Counted from the stretch's first letter, positions 11,770 through 23,826 are shown. The stretch is DNA of 64,000 nt from Ursus arctos (GCF_023065955.2 NW_026623008.1:26501001-26565000); one strand, 5' to 3'. Numbers and translations: made by a program. The notes: generated by a model from the sequence alone, not told the origin.

Positions 11770-12160
11770 TCTCGTTACAAATCCCATCTTGTAGCTTCCC
11801 TGCTTAAAGCTCTCTGCTGCCCTCAGGATAAATACCTAAGCCCATACCTAGCAGGCAAGGTTCTCTCTAGCTCCAACTCTCTCCATTCTCCAACTGGCCT
11901 CTCTTCTCTGCCTTACCGGCAGGTCCTACAAACCCCACCACACTGGGTCTCGGTCTCATACTTTTTGGACTAGTACCCTGGAGAGCTCTTTCCTACCTCA
12001 CTCCTGCTACTTTGGCCCCCCTCAAAGTCTGTTTAAGCACTCCTGTCTTCTAGAAATCTTGTTCCAAACCCCTTGATGAGATTGTGTCCCCTCTGCTAGT
12101 CCTGTACTTCTCTCCTGACACTCACCATATTTCTTGTAATTGCTTTTCTTAAAAACAGTA
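11770..12160 (+). mobile_element. L2 fragment
   Basis: Sense L2 features: CTCTGCTGCCCTCAGGATAA, CCTACCTCACTCCTGC, TGTACTTCTCTCCTGACACTC. Confidence 0.65.
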
Positions 12161-12370
12161 CTTTTTTATTCTAGAAAATTAAAATATAGGAAAAACAAAA
12201 GGATATTCTCACTCCACAACTTCAATTATCAATTCACAGTCAATCTGGTTTCATCTGCGCTCCCAACTATTTCCCTCCTCCTGTATTATTTTTAAGCAAG
12301 TAATATAGAGCATTTTATTTCATCCGAAAATATTTTATTTAGCAAGTATCTCTAAAAGATAAAGATTTTA

Positions 12371-12576
12371 GGGGCGGCTGGTGGCACAGCGGTTAAGCAT
12401 CTGCCTTCGGCTCAGGGCGTGATCCCGGAGTTCTGGGATCGAGCCCCACATCAGGCTCCTCCGCTGTGAGCCTGCTTCTTCCTCTCCCACTCCCCCTGCT
12501 TGTGTTCCCTCTCTCACTGGCTGTCTCTATCTCTGTCAAATAAATAAATAAAATCTTTTAAAAATAATAATAATAA
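12371..12576 (+). mobile_element. CAN-SINE, 'GGCACAGCGGTTAAGC' type
   Basis: TSD AAAAGA(T/C)AAAGATTTTA at 12354-12370 and 12577-12593. Confidence 0.9.
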
Positions 12577-12642
12577 TAAAAGACAAAGATTTTAAAAATC
12601 ATAGTTACAGTACCATCATCATACTTTTAAAAGCCAATGATA

Positions 12643-12888
12643 GGGGCGCCTGGGTGGCTCAGTGAGTTGGGCATCTGCCTTCGGCTCAGGTCATGAACTC
12701 AGGGTCCTGGGATCCAGGCCTGCATCCAGCTCTCTGCTCAGCAGGGAGCCTGCTTCTCCCTCTCTCTCTGCTTCTCCCTCTCTCTCTGCTTCTCCGTCTC
12801 TCTCTGCTTCTCCCTCTCTCTGCGCTGCTCTCCCGGCTTGCACTCTCTCTCTCTGTCAAATAAATAAATAAAATCTTTTTAAAAATAA
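12643..12888 (+). mobile_element. CAN-SINE with expanded CT minisatellite
   Basis: TSD AAAAGCCAAT(G/T)ATA at 12629-12642 and 12889-12902. The CT domain contains four tandem copies of a CTTCTCC(C/G)TCTCTCTCTG-type unit. Confidence 0.9.
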
Positions 12889-12904
12889 TAAAAGCCAATT
12901 ATAA

Positions 12905-13335
12905 TTTTCTTTTTTCAACTTTTTATTTTGAAAAATTTCAGACTACAGAAAAGTTGCAGGAGTAATTCAATGAACAACGCTAAATTTCTCACCCGATTCA
13001 CCAATTGTTAACATCTCGCCACATTTGTTCTCAAAACCATCTGAGACTAAGTTACAAATGTCATGATCTTTTATTCCTACACATTTCCACGTATATTTCC
13101 CCCAAACAAGGAGATCCTTCTGTGCAGCCATAATATGCTGATCATATTTCAGAAGTTTAGGATAGAGACGATTAAATATGTGTAATACAATCCATATTCA
13201 CATTTTGCCAAATGCCCCAATGCTGTCCTCCACAGAATTTTTTTTTCCAGTCCAGTATCTGATCCAGAATCATGCATTGCATTTAATTGTCTTGTCTTTT
13301 TGTCCCTTTAATCTGGAACAGTTAATTCATCTTTC
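12905..13335. mobile_element. ancient L1 3' UTR-like fragment
   Basis: Resembles the old L1M/L1ME 3' UTR (TTTTATTTTGAAAAATTTCAG, ACAGAAAAGTTGCAGG, CTTTTTGTCCCTTTAATCTGG). The subfamily was not determined. Confidence 0.55.
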
Positions 13336-13989
13336 ATGACTTCGGTGTTTCTAAAGAGCCCCTGCCTGCTCCCTAGCCCAACAATGAACTGGGGTTTGTC
13401 TGATGGTTTCCCTCCTGGCTCTGCCTCCCTCAGGTTCTGCAACAATGGCGGGCCTGCTACCTAGATGACAGTGTGTTCTCAGGGCTTGATACCTGGAGGT
13501 GGATGGCCATTTGTTTCACTACGACGATATTGATTTTGATTGCTTGATTAAGGTGTCCTGTAATTGCTTTTAAATTTTTAAATGATCTGAGGTTTTTTGT
13601 TTGCTTGTTTCCTGCTAGGCCGTGAGCTTCATGAGGGCAGAAGCCACGTCTGTTATCTCCATCTCCAGATCCACAAAGCAAAACAGGTTTGTTTAAACCG
13701 GAAAGGCGCACCTACCCTGGGCCCCCAGCCTTTCGCGGCGTCCAGCCTCACAGCAGCCCTGGGAGGGACTAATTGAGACCTCAGATGAAGAAAATGAGTC
13801 TTAGAAAGCGCCTGGCTCCATAACAGTGATTTCCTCCAACTTCTACCTGAGATGTGCCATGCCTTCTAAGACTCTCTCTTTGGATGGCACCTGGGAAAAG
13901 CTCCCCCCGCCCCGCTCCCCCTAAAAACCGGTTTCAATGGAAACAGAAATTCCCAAAAAGAAGGAAATCACATTAGCTGTCCAGAGCCT
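13336..13989. other. unannotated intergenic DNA
   Basis: No coding or repeat identity beyond weak old-repeat character. It leads into the enhancer-like block at 13990. Confidence 0.4.
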
Positions 13990-14170
13990 AGGGGCTGGAG
14001 GAGAGAGGTGGGAGGCCCTATTTGCATTTTTTCCATTAACAAGCTGGAGTCGAGCTAGCTCGCCTGGGGAGATAATTTGAGAGGGAAATCTTTGCATATT
14101 TTATTTAAAAGCACGCCGCGTTAGGCGGGTAATAATGCAGAGTGTGGCGATTAGGTGAGGCCTGCAGGGG
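13990..14170. promoter_or_regulatory. candidate conserved enhancer-like block
   Basis: Repeat-free, AT-rich sequence with low-complexity-free motifs packed closely. It has an exact POU octamer (ATTTGCAT, 14020-14027), a second TTTGCATATTTTATT near 14092, TTTCCATTAACAAG, and TAATAATGCA near 14130. It reads like deeply conserved non-coding DNA, but conservation cannot be measured here. Confidence 0.35.
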
Positions 14171-15567
14171 GCGGGGGTGGGGTCCTTCCCTCCCCTCCTC
14201 CTACCACCCCATCCCACCCCTCATCGCCACCTCCCCGCCAGTCCTGGGAACCAGTCTCCTTAAAGGAACAGCCTCCTTCGGCTTCAGAGGCAGGTTGGGG
14301 CTCAAGCCTCAGTACGTCTTGACACTTTCTTGCTGAGCGAGCCCTAGAGGGAGAGGTCCAAAACTGAGACACTAGCCCTGTAGTTCTAAGCGGCTGGGGT
14401 GAGGGTGGGGGTGGAGGGCGGGAGGGGAATACCACCCCTATAGAGGGGTTTTAAAATATGAGAGCGATGTATTGGTTGTCTCAATCATTGCGGAGGCAGT
14501 GCTATTGGTATTTCATATCTGGGGCCAGGGTTGCTAAAATGGGACCCTGCATTGCCTAGCACAGTGCCACTCAAAGAATTATCCAAATGCCAAAGGCACG
14601 CCCTCCCCGCACGCATGCGCAAGCCTCTCCTGTAAGTCCGACGCTGTTGCGTGAGGTTCAACCCAGAGCTGCGCGCTTTGAGTAGTTCGCTGAATGGGCG
14701 GGGCCCGTGCGCCTTCGCAAGTCGCCGGACCTTGTGCCAGTCACGTAACTCCGGAGTCTTTACTTCCTCTTCTATAAAAAAGGCGTAACAATGCCTCTTC
14801 CTCGATATAGTCGTGAGAAAGCAATGGGGAAATAGGAAGTGTTCTATAAACTACGGAATTCTGATCGCACATTAGAGGATGTTAAGGTCTCCTGCGGGTA
14901 ATTATCCTTCTCTGGGCAGAGTTTATAAGGCCAAGGCGACCCTAGCCATTCCCTCCTCACCAGTGCGGGATTCATTAGGTCACATGGTCAGTTAACACTG
15001 CTTGTCCTTGACTATGGGTTCTCCACTGAAAAATGGGGTTCACTGCACCTTCTGTACAGCCAAAGAACAGAACTGGAGGTGATTTGAGAAAATCTTAAAC
15101 ATTATGAAGAGGCAAGGTATGAGAAGTTTCAGTAAGATCGTTTGTCATTTCCAAATGAGCCAGAAAAATCTGCCTTCTCTCCCGGCCTCAGTTTCCGCAT
15201 CTGTGAGATGAGTGCATAGCCATCGACTCGCCAACCCCAAAATGCATATGCACGCACGCAGGCCCACACAGCCATGAATGAGGGGAGTAGCTGAGTGTCT
15301 CACACAAAAGAAGTTTCTTTATGCAAATAAAGGTGATGATTGCACCTGAGACAAATTGGGGGGAGGGGCCGGAAATCAATAGAAGAGTCTGTTCCTATCT
15401 GCCTGAGTTTGGGGATAGGAAGGAATTCAGGGGTAAGGTGGTTTGTAAGTCCTGAGAGGCCGTATGAGGATTCCAGGCATTTTGGCACAGAAAGCAGAGT
15501 AAGTAGCGCCTTCCCTTCTCTCCATTTTCCCACAAGAAGGAGGAAACAGTCAGCGCATTCACTGTAG
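14171..15567. other. unannotated intergenic DNA with minor CpG cluster
   Basis: A modest CpG cluster lies at 14.59-14.74 kb (GCACGCATGCGCAAGC, an NRF1-like palindromic motif, and GGGCGGGGCCC). No exon is recognised. Confidence 0.45.
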
Positions 15568-15690
15568 CAGTGCCTGGCTGGCTCAGTCAGAAGAGCAAGT
15601 GGCTCTTGATCTTGGGGTCATTAGTTTGAGCCCCACATTGGGTGTACAGATTACTAAATAATAACAATAATAATAAGTTTTAAAAAAACT
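15568..15690 (+). mobile_element. short old tRNA-type SINE
   Basis: Only the tRNA-like part, with no CT tract: GTGCCTGGCTGGCTCAGTCA through GTACAGATTACTAAATAATA. Confidence 0.75.
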
Positions 15691-16254
15691 TTATTAAATC
15701 TAGGCAGACACTAGCTATCATTTCTTCCTCCCCCTTCCATTCCAATGGCATGCTCCCCCCTCCTTCCTGCTCAGTTCCACTTAGCCCCAGGTGGGCTGGT
15801 GGGGATGGTCCCTAACTTACAGAACCCTTTCTGAGTACAGATGAGCCTCTTTCTCAGGCAGGGAGCCTTGTTTCTTCCTGGCCAGGGTTGGAGGGGGGAT
15901 GTGAGAGCAGTTTGGGGGTCCTACCAGAAAGGGAACCCACCTAAAGTAACTTCTGTGTATTCATCTGTAAAATGGGATAATAGAGAAATGGCACCTAGGA
16001 AGGCCTGAACCGTGATGCCTGTGCCCCTTGCCTGCTCTCTCTACCTTCTTCCCATCCATGTCTCTGTCCCCATTCCTATCTCACCTCCTTCCCATCCTGT
16101 TCCACAGCACCTTCACTCACAACCATTGCATGTTCAGGAATACTAGAAGGAGAACCTCCCACAGAAAGTATTCCCAACCTGGCGGAAAAAAGCAATCTTT
16201 ACTTTTCTTTTTAAAAAGTATTAATCACAAACAATAAAGATGACCGTATCAGTA

Positions 16255-16415
16255 GACGTCTTTATTTTTTAAAATAATTTTGTATTATGTTATGTTAGTC
16301 ACCATACAGTATATCCTTAGGTTTTGATGCAATGTTCCATGATTCATTGTTTGCGTATAACACCCAGTGCACCATGCAATGTGTGCCCTCCTTACTACCC
16401 ATCACCGACTTCTTT
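16255..16415 (-). mobile_element. short L1 3' end, antisense
   Basis: Reverse-oriented carnivore L1 3' end: ATGTTAGTCACCATACAGTA, CCATGATTCATTGTTTGCG, and TGTGCCCTCCTTACTACCCA, the complement of the element type at 1208. Confidence 0.7.
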
Positions 16416-16584
16416 ACAATTAATTTCAAAACAGCATAAAAATGTCACTGTTTAGAAGACAATGGTCAACTACTGAAGTAAAGACATTTGCTTCTAGAAG
16501 GGGTGGAAAATAATATCAAGACAAATTAACAAAAAACACAACACATTGGCCTGTAAAAATTTTGCAATTTATAAAGCAGCCATA

Positions 16585-16775
16585 CCAGCTCTGCCTCCTA
16601 CCAACTGTGTGAATTTAGGTAATTTGCTCAACACCCCTGGGCCTCAATTTCTTCATTCACAAAATGAGGATGGTAATAGTATCTTTCTCCTGTGGTTACT
16701 GTGAGGATTAGATGAGTTAAGGCGTGTGAGGCGCCAAGAACAGTGCCTGCCCTGCACAAAGTAAGTGGTCTATGG
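16585..16775 (+). mobile_element. MIR
   Basis: CCAACTGTGTGAATTTAGG, CCTCAATTTCTTCATTCACAA, GTGAGGATTAGATGAGTTAAG. Confidence 0.8.
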
Positions 16776-17388
16776 GCATGTGCTCCCCCTCCTCTCCCGC
16801 CCCTTCCTCCCCCTCCCCTTCTCCCTTCTTCTTCTTTCTCTTGGTGTTGGTTAGGGAACCGGTTAGGGCTGCAGCAGGGAAGTGAGATGGAAAAGACGGC
16901 GTAGATGGTTAGAGGACGTGCTGGCTGCTGGGGGGCAGGAGTCACACAAGGACTCTGGTGGAATAAAATGGAAGAGAGCATGGCATGGAAAGCCACCAGA
17001 ACAGCCAGAGAAAAGATGCTCTGGGCTGGACACACACATATTCACCTGTGTACACCTGCACGTTCTCGATGGAGCCTATGGAGGGCTCTTCCGGAACCAA
17101 ATTCAGTTGACACAAAGTAGGGCCTTCTCAGAGAATCTTGTAGGCTCCCATGGTGACACCCAGTGACCCTGGTATAGAACCCGTCTTTACAGAAGACTGG
17201 CTTCTGGGGTTCCCAGTCTGCACTAATTACTACCCCATATGCACCCAAACTGTGACAGTCCTGGGTGGACCCAAAGACAGAGGTACGTCTGGCCCACAGA
17301 CCGGTGGGGTATTTTACTGACCTTATTATACTGCCCAGCATCCCAGGAAGGGATGTGATGTCTCAGGCCAAACATGCGTTGCACGGAT
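16776..17388. other. unannotated intergenic DNA
   Basis: A C/T-rich tract at 16785-16845, then unique sequence. No gene is recognised. Confidence 0.4.
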
Positions 17389-17401
17389 AAAGCCCCTTTC
17401 C

Positions 17402-17601
17402 GGGGCGCCTGGGTGGCTCAGTCCTTGGGCGTCTGCCTTTGGGCTCGGAGCATGATCCCGGGGTCCTGGGATCGAGCCCCACATCAGGCTCCTCCGCTGG
17501 GAGCCTGCTTCTTCCTCTCCCACTCCCCCTGCTTGTGTTCCCTCTCTCGCTGGCTGTCTCTCTCTCTGTCAAATAAATAAATAAAATCTTAAAAAAAAAA
17601 A
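17402..17601 (+). mobile_element. CAN-SINE
   Basis: TSD AAAGCC(C/T)CTTTCC at 17389-17401 and 17602-17614. Confidence 0.9.
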
Positions 17602-18052
17602 AAAGCCTCTTTCCACACTGCAGTTGCCAGCTCAAAAAGACGCCCCTGTCTCTGCCGCAGCGCCCTGCTTTGGAACCCTCCGAGGCCGGGGTTCCTGCCT
17701 CCGCAGGCCAAGTCCCTTTTTCTACAACGCTCTTTTCCACACCTACTTTTCGCATCCTCCAGGGTGACACCAGCTCCTCTGTGAACCTTTCCCTGTAGAT
17801 CATCCCTTACCTCCCTCATTCCTCTTTCCACCCCAGACACAGAAGCAGTCTCTCCATTCTCTAGGTTCCCATGGCAATATGGTTCCCAAATATGATCTCT
17901 GGAACACTCAACCTAGAAGATGATCCATGAAAAAAGATTCCATGCTCAAATAAGTTTGAGAAGCCCTCTTCATATGCTGCTCTCTTCTCAGGAGCTCACA
18001 ACATATACTGGCACAGTAAAGGCCCTGAGGAGTCCTGCAGTAAAGAAGTAAA

Positions 18053-18240
18053 GGGGAAGCCTGGATAGCTCAGTCAGTCAAGCAGTTAAGCATTTGCCTT
18101 TGGTTCAGGTCATGGTCCCAGGGTCCTGGCTCCCTGCTCAGTGGGGAGTCTGCTTCTGCCCTCCCCCCTGCTTTTGCACTCTTCCTCCCTCTCTCTCTCT
18201 CCCCCACCTTCATATAAATAAATAAAATATTTTTTAAAAA
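18053..18240 (+). mobile_element. diverged CAN-SINE
   Basis: Head GGAAGCCTGGATAGCTCAG, with an internal duplication of the CAGTCAGTCAAGCAGTTAAGC region. Flanks AAGAAGTAAAG. Confidence 0.8.
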
Positions 18241-18259
18241 GAAGAAGTAAAGAAGTCTA

Positions 18260-18535
18260 GTTTACATGGTTAAACCCGTGTTTCCCAAATCCTTTGATCT
18301 CTGAAATCTTTTACTTTCTGTCTGTTATTCTGGAAAGGGCTTCCATAGCACTGTGTGCAGACTTCTATTAGCACTTATCACGCTGCACTCTGATTACTCA
18401 TGTCTGGGTCTGTCTCCTTGGAGAGACCGTGAAACCCCTGCGGGCTGGGACTGTCTCTGATTCATCTGGGTCCCCGGTGCCTAGCAGAGAGTCTGACACA
18501 TGGTAGACAGTAATAAATATTTGTTCAATGCAGGA
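18260..18535 (+). mobile_element. L2 3' end
   Basis: TTAGCACTTATCACGCTGCA, GGGCTGGGACTGTCTCTG, GTGCCTAGCAGAGAGTCTG, ending AATAAATATTTGTTCAATG. Confidence 0.75.
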
Positions 18536-19199
18536 ATTTCCTGTCTGGGACTCAGATGAGGACATGAAGGCAGGTTCCTGGCAGTGCCTGGGAGGAGGTG
18601 TCTAGTGACAGTGGTGATAGGGGCAGGGTGACACAGATATGCTTGCAGACTGTGGGGTTCTAGGCCTTCTGGGATATGATTCATCCTGAGGGATCTGGGA
18701 GAGAGATGAGGGTGTCCGGCATCTCTGGGGATTCAAGCACCGAAGTGGCCCAAGTGGCCTGAGAGAGCCTGAGGAAGGGCAGGACTTCATCAGCTTGGGA
18801 GGAGCTCAGCTCTCCCGCGTGTGGCAGGTGCCGTGTGGGTCGGGCTGGGCTAGCATACACCATCTTCGGAGAGCCTGGCTTCTCTGACTCAGCTCCCTGG
18901 ACCTATGCACAGTGGGATGGTTCTGTGAGGGACAAGGCTAAGCCAGCGATTTCATTCCCTTTCCTGAAAGGGAAGAAACTTCCACGAAGGCTCTTGAGGA
19001 AGGTCTTTGTGGACTAGTCCGTAACTTGCAGAACAGCAGACCCTGGGGGTCCTAGGATCAGGCCAGCAGGCATGCAGGGGCTCAAGAAGGCCTCTCAAGC
19101 CAAGCCAAGCCAAGCAAGTGGAGTCCATGGAGAGCCTTGGCCTCGTGGAAGCCCCCTCCGGAGCAGTGTGGTGCATGGAAGGGAGGGAGCCAGAGCAGG
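18536..19199. other. unannotated intergenic DNA
   Basis: Unique sequence with a short (CCAAG)n run at 19095-19116. Grades into the CpG island. Confidence 0.4.
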
Positions 19200-20450
19200 A
19201 GTGGGCTGGAGAAGTGCCTGGGAAGCGGAAGCACAGCACCTGGTGATTGTGAGGGTGACGGAGGAGGAGGAGGGCCCCAGACAACTGAGCGGAGCGAGCA
19301 CGTTCGTGCGTGGGGAGCCGATGGCTTGTTGGGACGTGGGAAGTTTAAGGTGCCCTGGGGCCTCTGGGAGGAGCTGTTCAGTACGGAGCGGACTCTGCGG
19401 GTGGGGCGGGAGACGGCGGCCCTGGGGGAGACCGAGGCTGGAGGGGAGTCTCACGGACAGGAGAGGAGTGAAGTCACAGAGTGGAGTAGATCCCCGGAGG
19501 AGTGTGGAGAGAAGCGGCCTCAGGGCAGCCCTGGGGAGCAGCAGGGGAGTTTCTTGCCCGGAAAGCCATCTGAATACTAACTGCTGGGGGCGGGGGTCTC
19601 GGGGCGTCTAAGAAGCGTGCAGCACCAGCCTCCCGCCCACAGGTCCCGTCCCACACCTGTGTTCTCACTTGCACACCCCTGCGCTCCAAGCGGGGAGCAC
19701 ACCCCGCAGCCCCTTTTTGCTCTTCCCCCCACGGCCCCGCCCCTCCCTGCAGACCCTGGGGTTAATCCTCCCCTCCCCCAGATTAGGGGCGCTGCCCCGC
19801 TTTGTGCGCCCAAGTGCCCGAGGCGAAAGCCCTGAGAGGCTCGCGGCCGTCCGGGCAGCTGAGGTGGGGAGGGCGGAGTGGGGCGCGGGGAGGAGACACA
19901 AAGAGGGGGAGGGACCCCGGCTGCAGCTGTCCCGAGAGGGGGCCGGGACAAAGGGCCTGCTGGCGGGCCGGCCCGAGCCGTTTTCATGCTTGTTGGGATT
20001 AGGCGCAGGAAACGTCGCTCGCAGTCGTGCGGATCAGCAGTCCGGGGCGCGCCGGCGCGTGGGGCGGGCTCGGCCCCGCCCGCCCCCCGCTTTGTGCGGA
20101 GTCCGGCTCCGGGGAGGCAGCCCTTTTGTCTGCGCCTTTCGGGGGACGAGCCCCGCCCGGGCCCGCTGAACACCAGCTGAACGCGGGCCTCCAGCCTTCT
20201 CCTTCTTCCCCAGCACGGAGCACTGGAGCTCCACCTTGAGCCCCAACCCCCCATGGGGCAAGGTCACGCCACCCCCCGACGCCTTCGGCCCTCGGACTGC
20301 TCCCACCCCACGGCCGGAGCCTTCTCTCCTCCCGGGTGGGGACGGGTACAGGCCTCCGGGAACCTAGACCCTACCGGGGCCCTGACCTTAGTAGGACGAA
20401 CCCCTCTTTCTCCCGCTCCCCCTCTCCCTTTCCGCCCGCCAGTCCCATAA
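19200..20450. promoter_or_regulatory. orphan CpG island in intergenic DNA
   Basis: GC-rich, CpG-dense sequence (densest at about 19.78-20.18 kb) with no recognisable coding exon. The open frames here are in all phases and look like GC artefacts. It lies about 5 kb beyond the inferred 3' end of C1orf216. By human synteny the next gene (PSMB2) should be tens of kb further. It could be the promoter of a non-coding RNA, an unmethylated enhancer, or an unannotated gene start. Confidence 0.6.
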
Positions 20451-20530
20451 CCAGATTAATCACTTCTCAAATCTACTGGTGATAAATGAGATTGGAGCGA
20501 TTATAGGATCGACCGGTTCTGAGCATGGGG
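20440..20530. promoter_or_regulatory. candidate homeodomain-rich element beside the orphan CpG island
   Basis: Right at the edge of the CpG-dense block, AGATTAATCA, GTGATAAATGAGATTGG and GAGCGATTATAGG occur within 90 bases. This cluster of ATTA/GATTA cores in a non-repetitive stretch suggests a regulatory module. Function is inferred from motifs only. Confidence 0.3.
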
Positions 20531-22674
20531 TTTTGGGGGAAGGAGCGGTGCAAAGGATAAGGTTTGGCCAAAGAAGCCTCCAGGCCTGGAGAGGAAAAGC
20601 AGACATATTTCGGGCTGTCCGGTGCTGGGGCTGGGAGAGCCTCGGTGGTCTGCAGGACTGTGGACGCCTCCCCAGGCTGGGTGCAGTCTTATTTCTGAAA
20701 GGGACTGAGGGAGGAGGAGGGAGCACGCATGTGGGGTCCGTGGCCAGGAGTGTGAATGTGAGTGTCAGGTCTGTGTGTGTGTGTGTGTGCACGCGTTCAT
20801 GCATAGGTGTGGGCTTGTGTTTCCGGGGATGCCTGGGGGGTGCGGGCATGCCTATGAGTGTGGGTTTGAGGTCTGACTCAGACCCCAGAACGTCCCCATC
20901 TCACGCTCCTCTTCTCACCACCAACATTTCATTAAACTCACGGGTCTGGGATTCAAGGCCTTTTAGCAACGCTTTTAACTGACAGCACAATGGCCCAGCT
21001 GCGTTTCCTATCTCCGCTGGCTCCCCATCCTCTCCTGGTCAGTTAGTAACAGCTCACATCTGCTTCTCTGTGCCAGGCTCAGGTGTAAGCCCTTTACATG
21101 TGTAAACTCATTAATCTCATACAACCCTATGAAAGAAGTACTAATTATCCCCATTTGACAGTTGAGAAAAGTGAGGCACAACTAGTAAGTGGAGGATCCA
21201 AGACATCTGGGTCCAGTTTACACAAAAAATCACTATCGTCTGTTGCTTCAACTTTTACTCATTCTCTAGGCACTTCTTCCTCCAGGGAGCCTTCCGAGAT
21301 CTGGTGCTCACAGATTTCACTGCTTTCTGTTCCTGTCACCTGTTCCGGGATTAGGAGCTGCTTATAGGAAACAGGCTGGTAGACAGGTCACAGGCTGCCA
21401 CCAGGGGGCATTCAATCTCCTTCGAGATAGCCACCCCACAGAGCCCTGATGAGCCAGGTTGGGGAGCTCACCCAGCACATTCTGAAGCCTCCTCATGCCC
21501 CCAACTCTGTACACTCTTCCTGGGTTCCCACTTCACTCCCTGCACCCCAGGCTTTAACCCCATGCCCTCTGCCACACCTAATGGAGATGACTTATTTCTC
21601 TCCCAGGAGAGAACGTTTTCATGGAACTAGCCCACCCTTCTCTCCCCAGAGGACCCAGCCCTGCACTGCCTCCCGCCAATCCCTCATCCTGTCCCTGCAG
21701 CCCGCTCAGGGCTCTGCTGTGTGCCCTGCCCCTGTGGGTCTCTGGCTGTCAGCCCCAATCTCATCCCTCCTTCCTCCTCCTGAGCAAGACTCCTCGGGTA
21801 GTACCAGGACCTAGTTCGGCTTCCCTGCTGCTGGTCCTGGGATTCCATTCAGGCTGGAAGGGGAAGGTGGCTAATTGGTTAATTCCCTCCCTAGAGCATG
21901 AACCTTCCCTACTCCCCTTGCAGTCCCAGGGACTAACTAATCCCCACCCAATGACTTTAAAACAAGCTCCCAAGTGAAGAAGTCTCTGGCGGAGACCTGC
22001 ACAGAGGGCCAGCCCACCTTCCCCTCTCCTAGCTTCAGAGTGGTTTATGGATTAGTCTGTGGGATGCAGGTCTCCTCTGCCTGCTCAGGCAAGACGGGCT
22101 CAAGGGCAGAGGCCGGCCCCACAGGGCCTTGTGGGTTTAATGCATACAAAGCATCTCCAGGATCGTTTCCTCATTCACGCTGTACGATAGCCACAGGTGA
22201 AGAAAGGGGGGCAGTCTGGAAAGCCTCTGGACCCTGTCTGCCCCACACCAGAAGTCCAGCAATAACTCCAGCACTTCCCGTCATCAGGCCTCCAGCCTAC
22301 CTGGTGGGAAACAGGATCCACTGGGGTCCTGCCTCGGTTTCTCTGCCCCAAACTCTGCTGGCCTGGGCGTGGCTCAAACTCCCTGCTCTTGCCTGGTTTC
22401 TTCTCTTGCTCCCCACCACACCAGGGGCTGGGCCTACCCCTAGACCCTCAGTGATTGGCAGGGGTAGATACTATTCACCACACTGGTCTGGCTTTATCTT
22501 TTTCTCAGTTCAGACAGCTTTTTTATGGAAAGAAATATTAGACGGCTTTATTTTTAAAAGCTTTTTTTAAAGAAGCCTTTCAAATTTTAGATTCAAATTC
22601 CTTAAGAAACAATTTGATTTTTTTAAAAGAAAAATGTAAGTATGCATCACAAAAGCCCTATTTATAATAACTCT
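20531..22674. other. unannotated intergenic DNA
   Basis: Apart from a short TG run (20776-20790) and one MIR, unique sequence. Several open frames overlap in both strands, but none shows a recognisable domain. Confidence 0.4.
21055..21200 (-). mobile_element. MIR
   Basis: GTGCCAGGCTCAGGTGTAAG, CCCATTTGACAGTTGAGAAA. Confidence 0.75.
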
Positions 22675-22925
22675 CATTAATGCAGTTTACTATGTGCCAA
22701 GAAGAGTTCTAAGCATTTTGCATATTGTATATTCATTTAATCCTTGCAACAACACTACGAGGTAGTTACTACTATTGTCTCCATTTAAAGATGAGGAAAC
22801 CGAGGCACAGAGAAGCTAATAGACTTGCCCAGGGTCACAGAGACAGAAAGCAGTGGTGTCAACATCCAAATTTAGGGGTCTGGCTTCAGAGTCTGTGCTC
22901 TTGACCGCTGGCTGTGCTCAGAAGA
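22675..22925 (-). mobile_element. MIR, nearly full length
   Basis: ACTATGTGCCAAGAAGAG, AGATGAGGAAACCGAGGCAC, GCTTCAGAGTCTGTGCTCTT. Confidence 0.85.
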
Positions 22926-23029
22926 GCCTTCACACATTTAGGAAAGATCCCCTTCTAAAAATTCACTATCTTGTGCTCTGAGAGCTTGACGCTGTCTCCT
23001 CCTTAGAGATCTCCGTGGTTAGAGTTGTT

Positions 23030-23480
23030 AACCTTAAAAATAAAACTGTCGGTTATTTTACCAGGAAAGATGGGTTTATTTGAGGATACCAAAGAATTGC
23101 AATTCAGAATAAGCAAGCTTTAGCAAACCATAGACAAGTCCGGAGAACAAAGGAGAAGAAGGCTCTTTTTTAGAGGAAAAGGGGGGAATTGGGAGGAGTT
23201 GCTATAAACAAAAAGTCCATTGGAGTAACCCGGGAGTTTGAAGTGTAGTGGCCGTCACTGGCTGAGTTGTGACAGCTTCTCATTGACTGGGCTGTTGCCC
23301 AGCAAGGAGAAAACCTTTCTTCCTCCTGCTTGGGCCCCAAAGTATAGGCTTCTTCCTGTTGAGAATGCAAGGTGTCCCTTCCCGTTCATTATGCAATTGA
23401 CTAGGAGTGATGGGGGTGAGAGCTCCCCCTTCTGGCCTCCCTACTCCATTTTAAATGAGGTTTCCTTTTACTAATTTTCA
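23030..23480 (-). mobile_element. possible old LTR, family unassigned
   Basis: Dispersed-repeat-like sequence with GGTTTATTTGAGGATACC, AAAGTCCATTGGAGTAACC and TTCTTCCTCCTGCTTGGGC. The layout resembles an antisense old retroviral LTR. No clear ends or target duplication are seen, and no retroviral genes are nearby. Confidence 0.35.
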
Positions 23481-23619
23481 GTTATTCGAATTTAGCTATA
23501 GCTCTTTGCTAGAACAACTTCCCTTAATAAGTGGAATTTGTTAAAACTGGTTGAGTATTGTTTTTGTTTAAATGGCAAATGTCAAGGTGACAAGAATTAT
23601 TAGGAATTATTAATACTTT

Positions 23620-23826
23620 GGGGCTCCTGGATGGCTTAAGTTGGTTGAGAGGTCGACTCTTGATTTTGGCTCAGGTCATGATTTCAGGGTCCTGGGATCG
23701 AGCCCCGCGTCGGGCTCTGCACTCAGCATGGAGTCTACTTCAGATTCTGTCCCCCTCTCCTTCCTGCTCACTCACTCTCTCTCTCTCTCTCAAATGAGTA
23801 AATAAAATCTCTAATAAAACAAGAAA
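23620..23826 (+). mobile_element. CAN-SINE
   Basis: GGGGCTCCTGGATGGCTTAA head and CTCTCTCT tract. Flanks AATACTTTGG/AATACCTTGG. Confidence 0.85.

Noticed and set aside
16628..17035. 135-aa minus-strand frame
   Set aside because: Runs through a MIR and a purine tract. No protein similarity.
19577..20254. 225-aa minus-strand frame in the orphan CpG island
   Set aside because: Overlaps equally long frames on the other strand. Composition is GC-driven, with no homology recognised.
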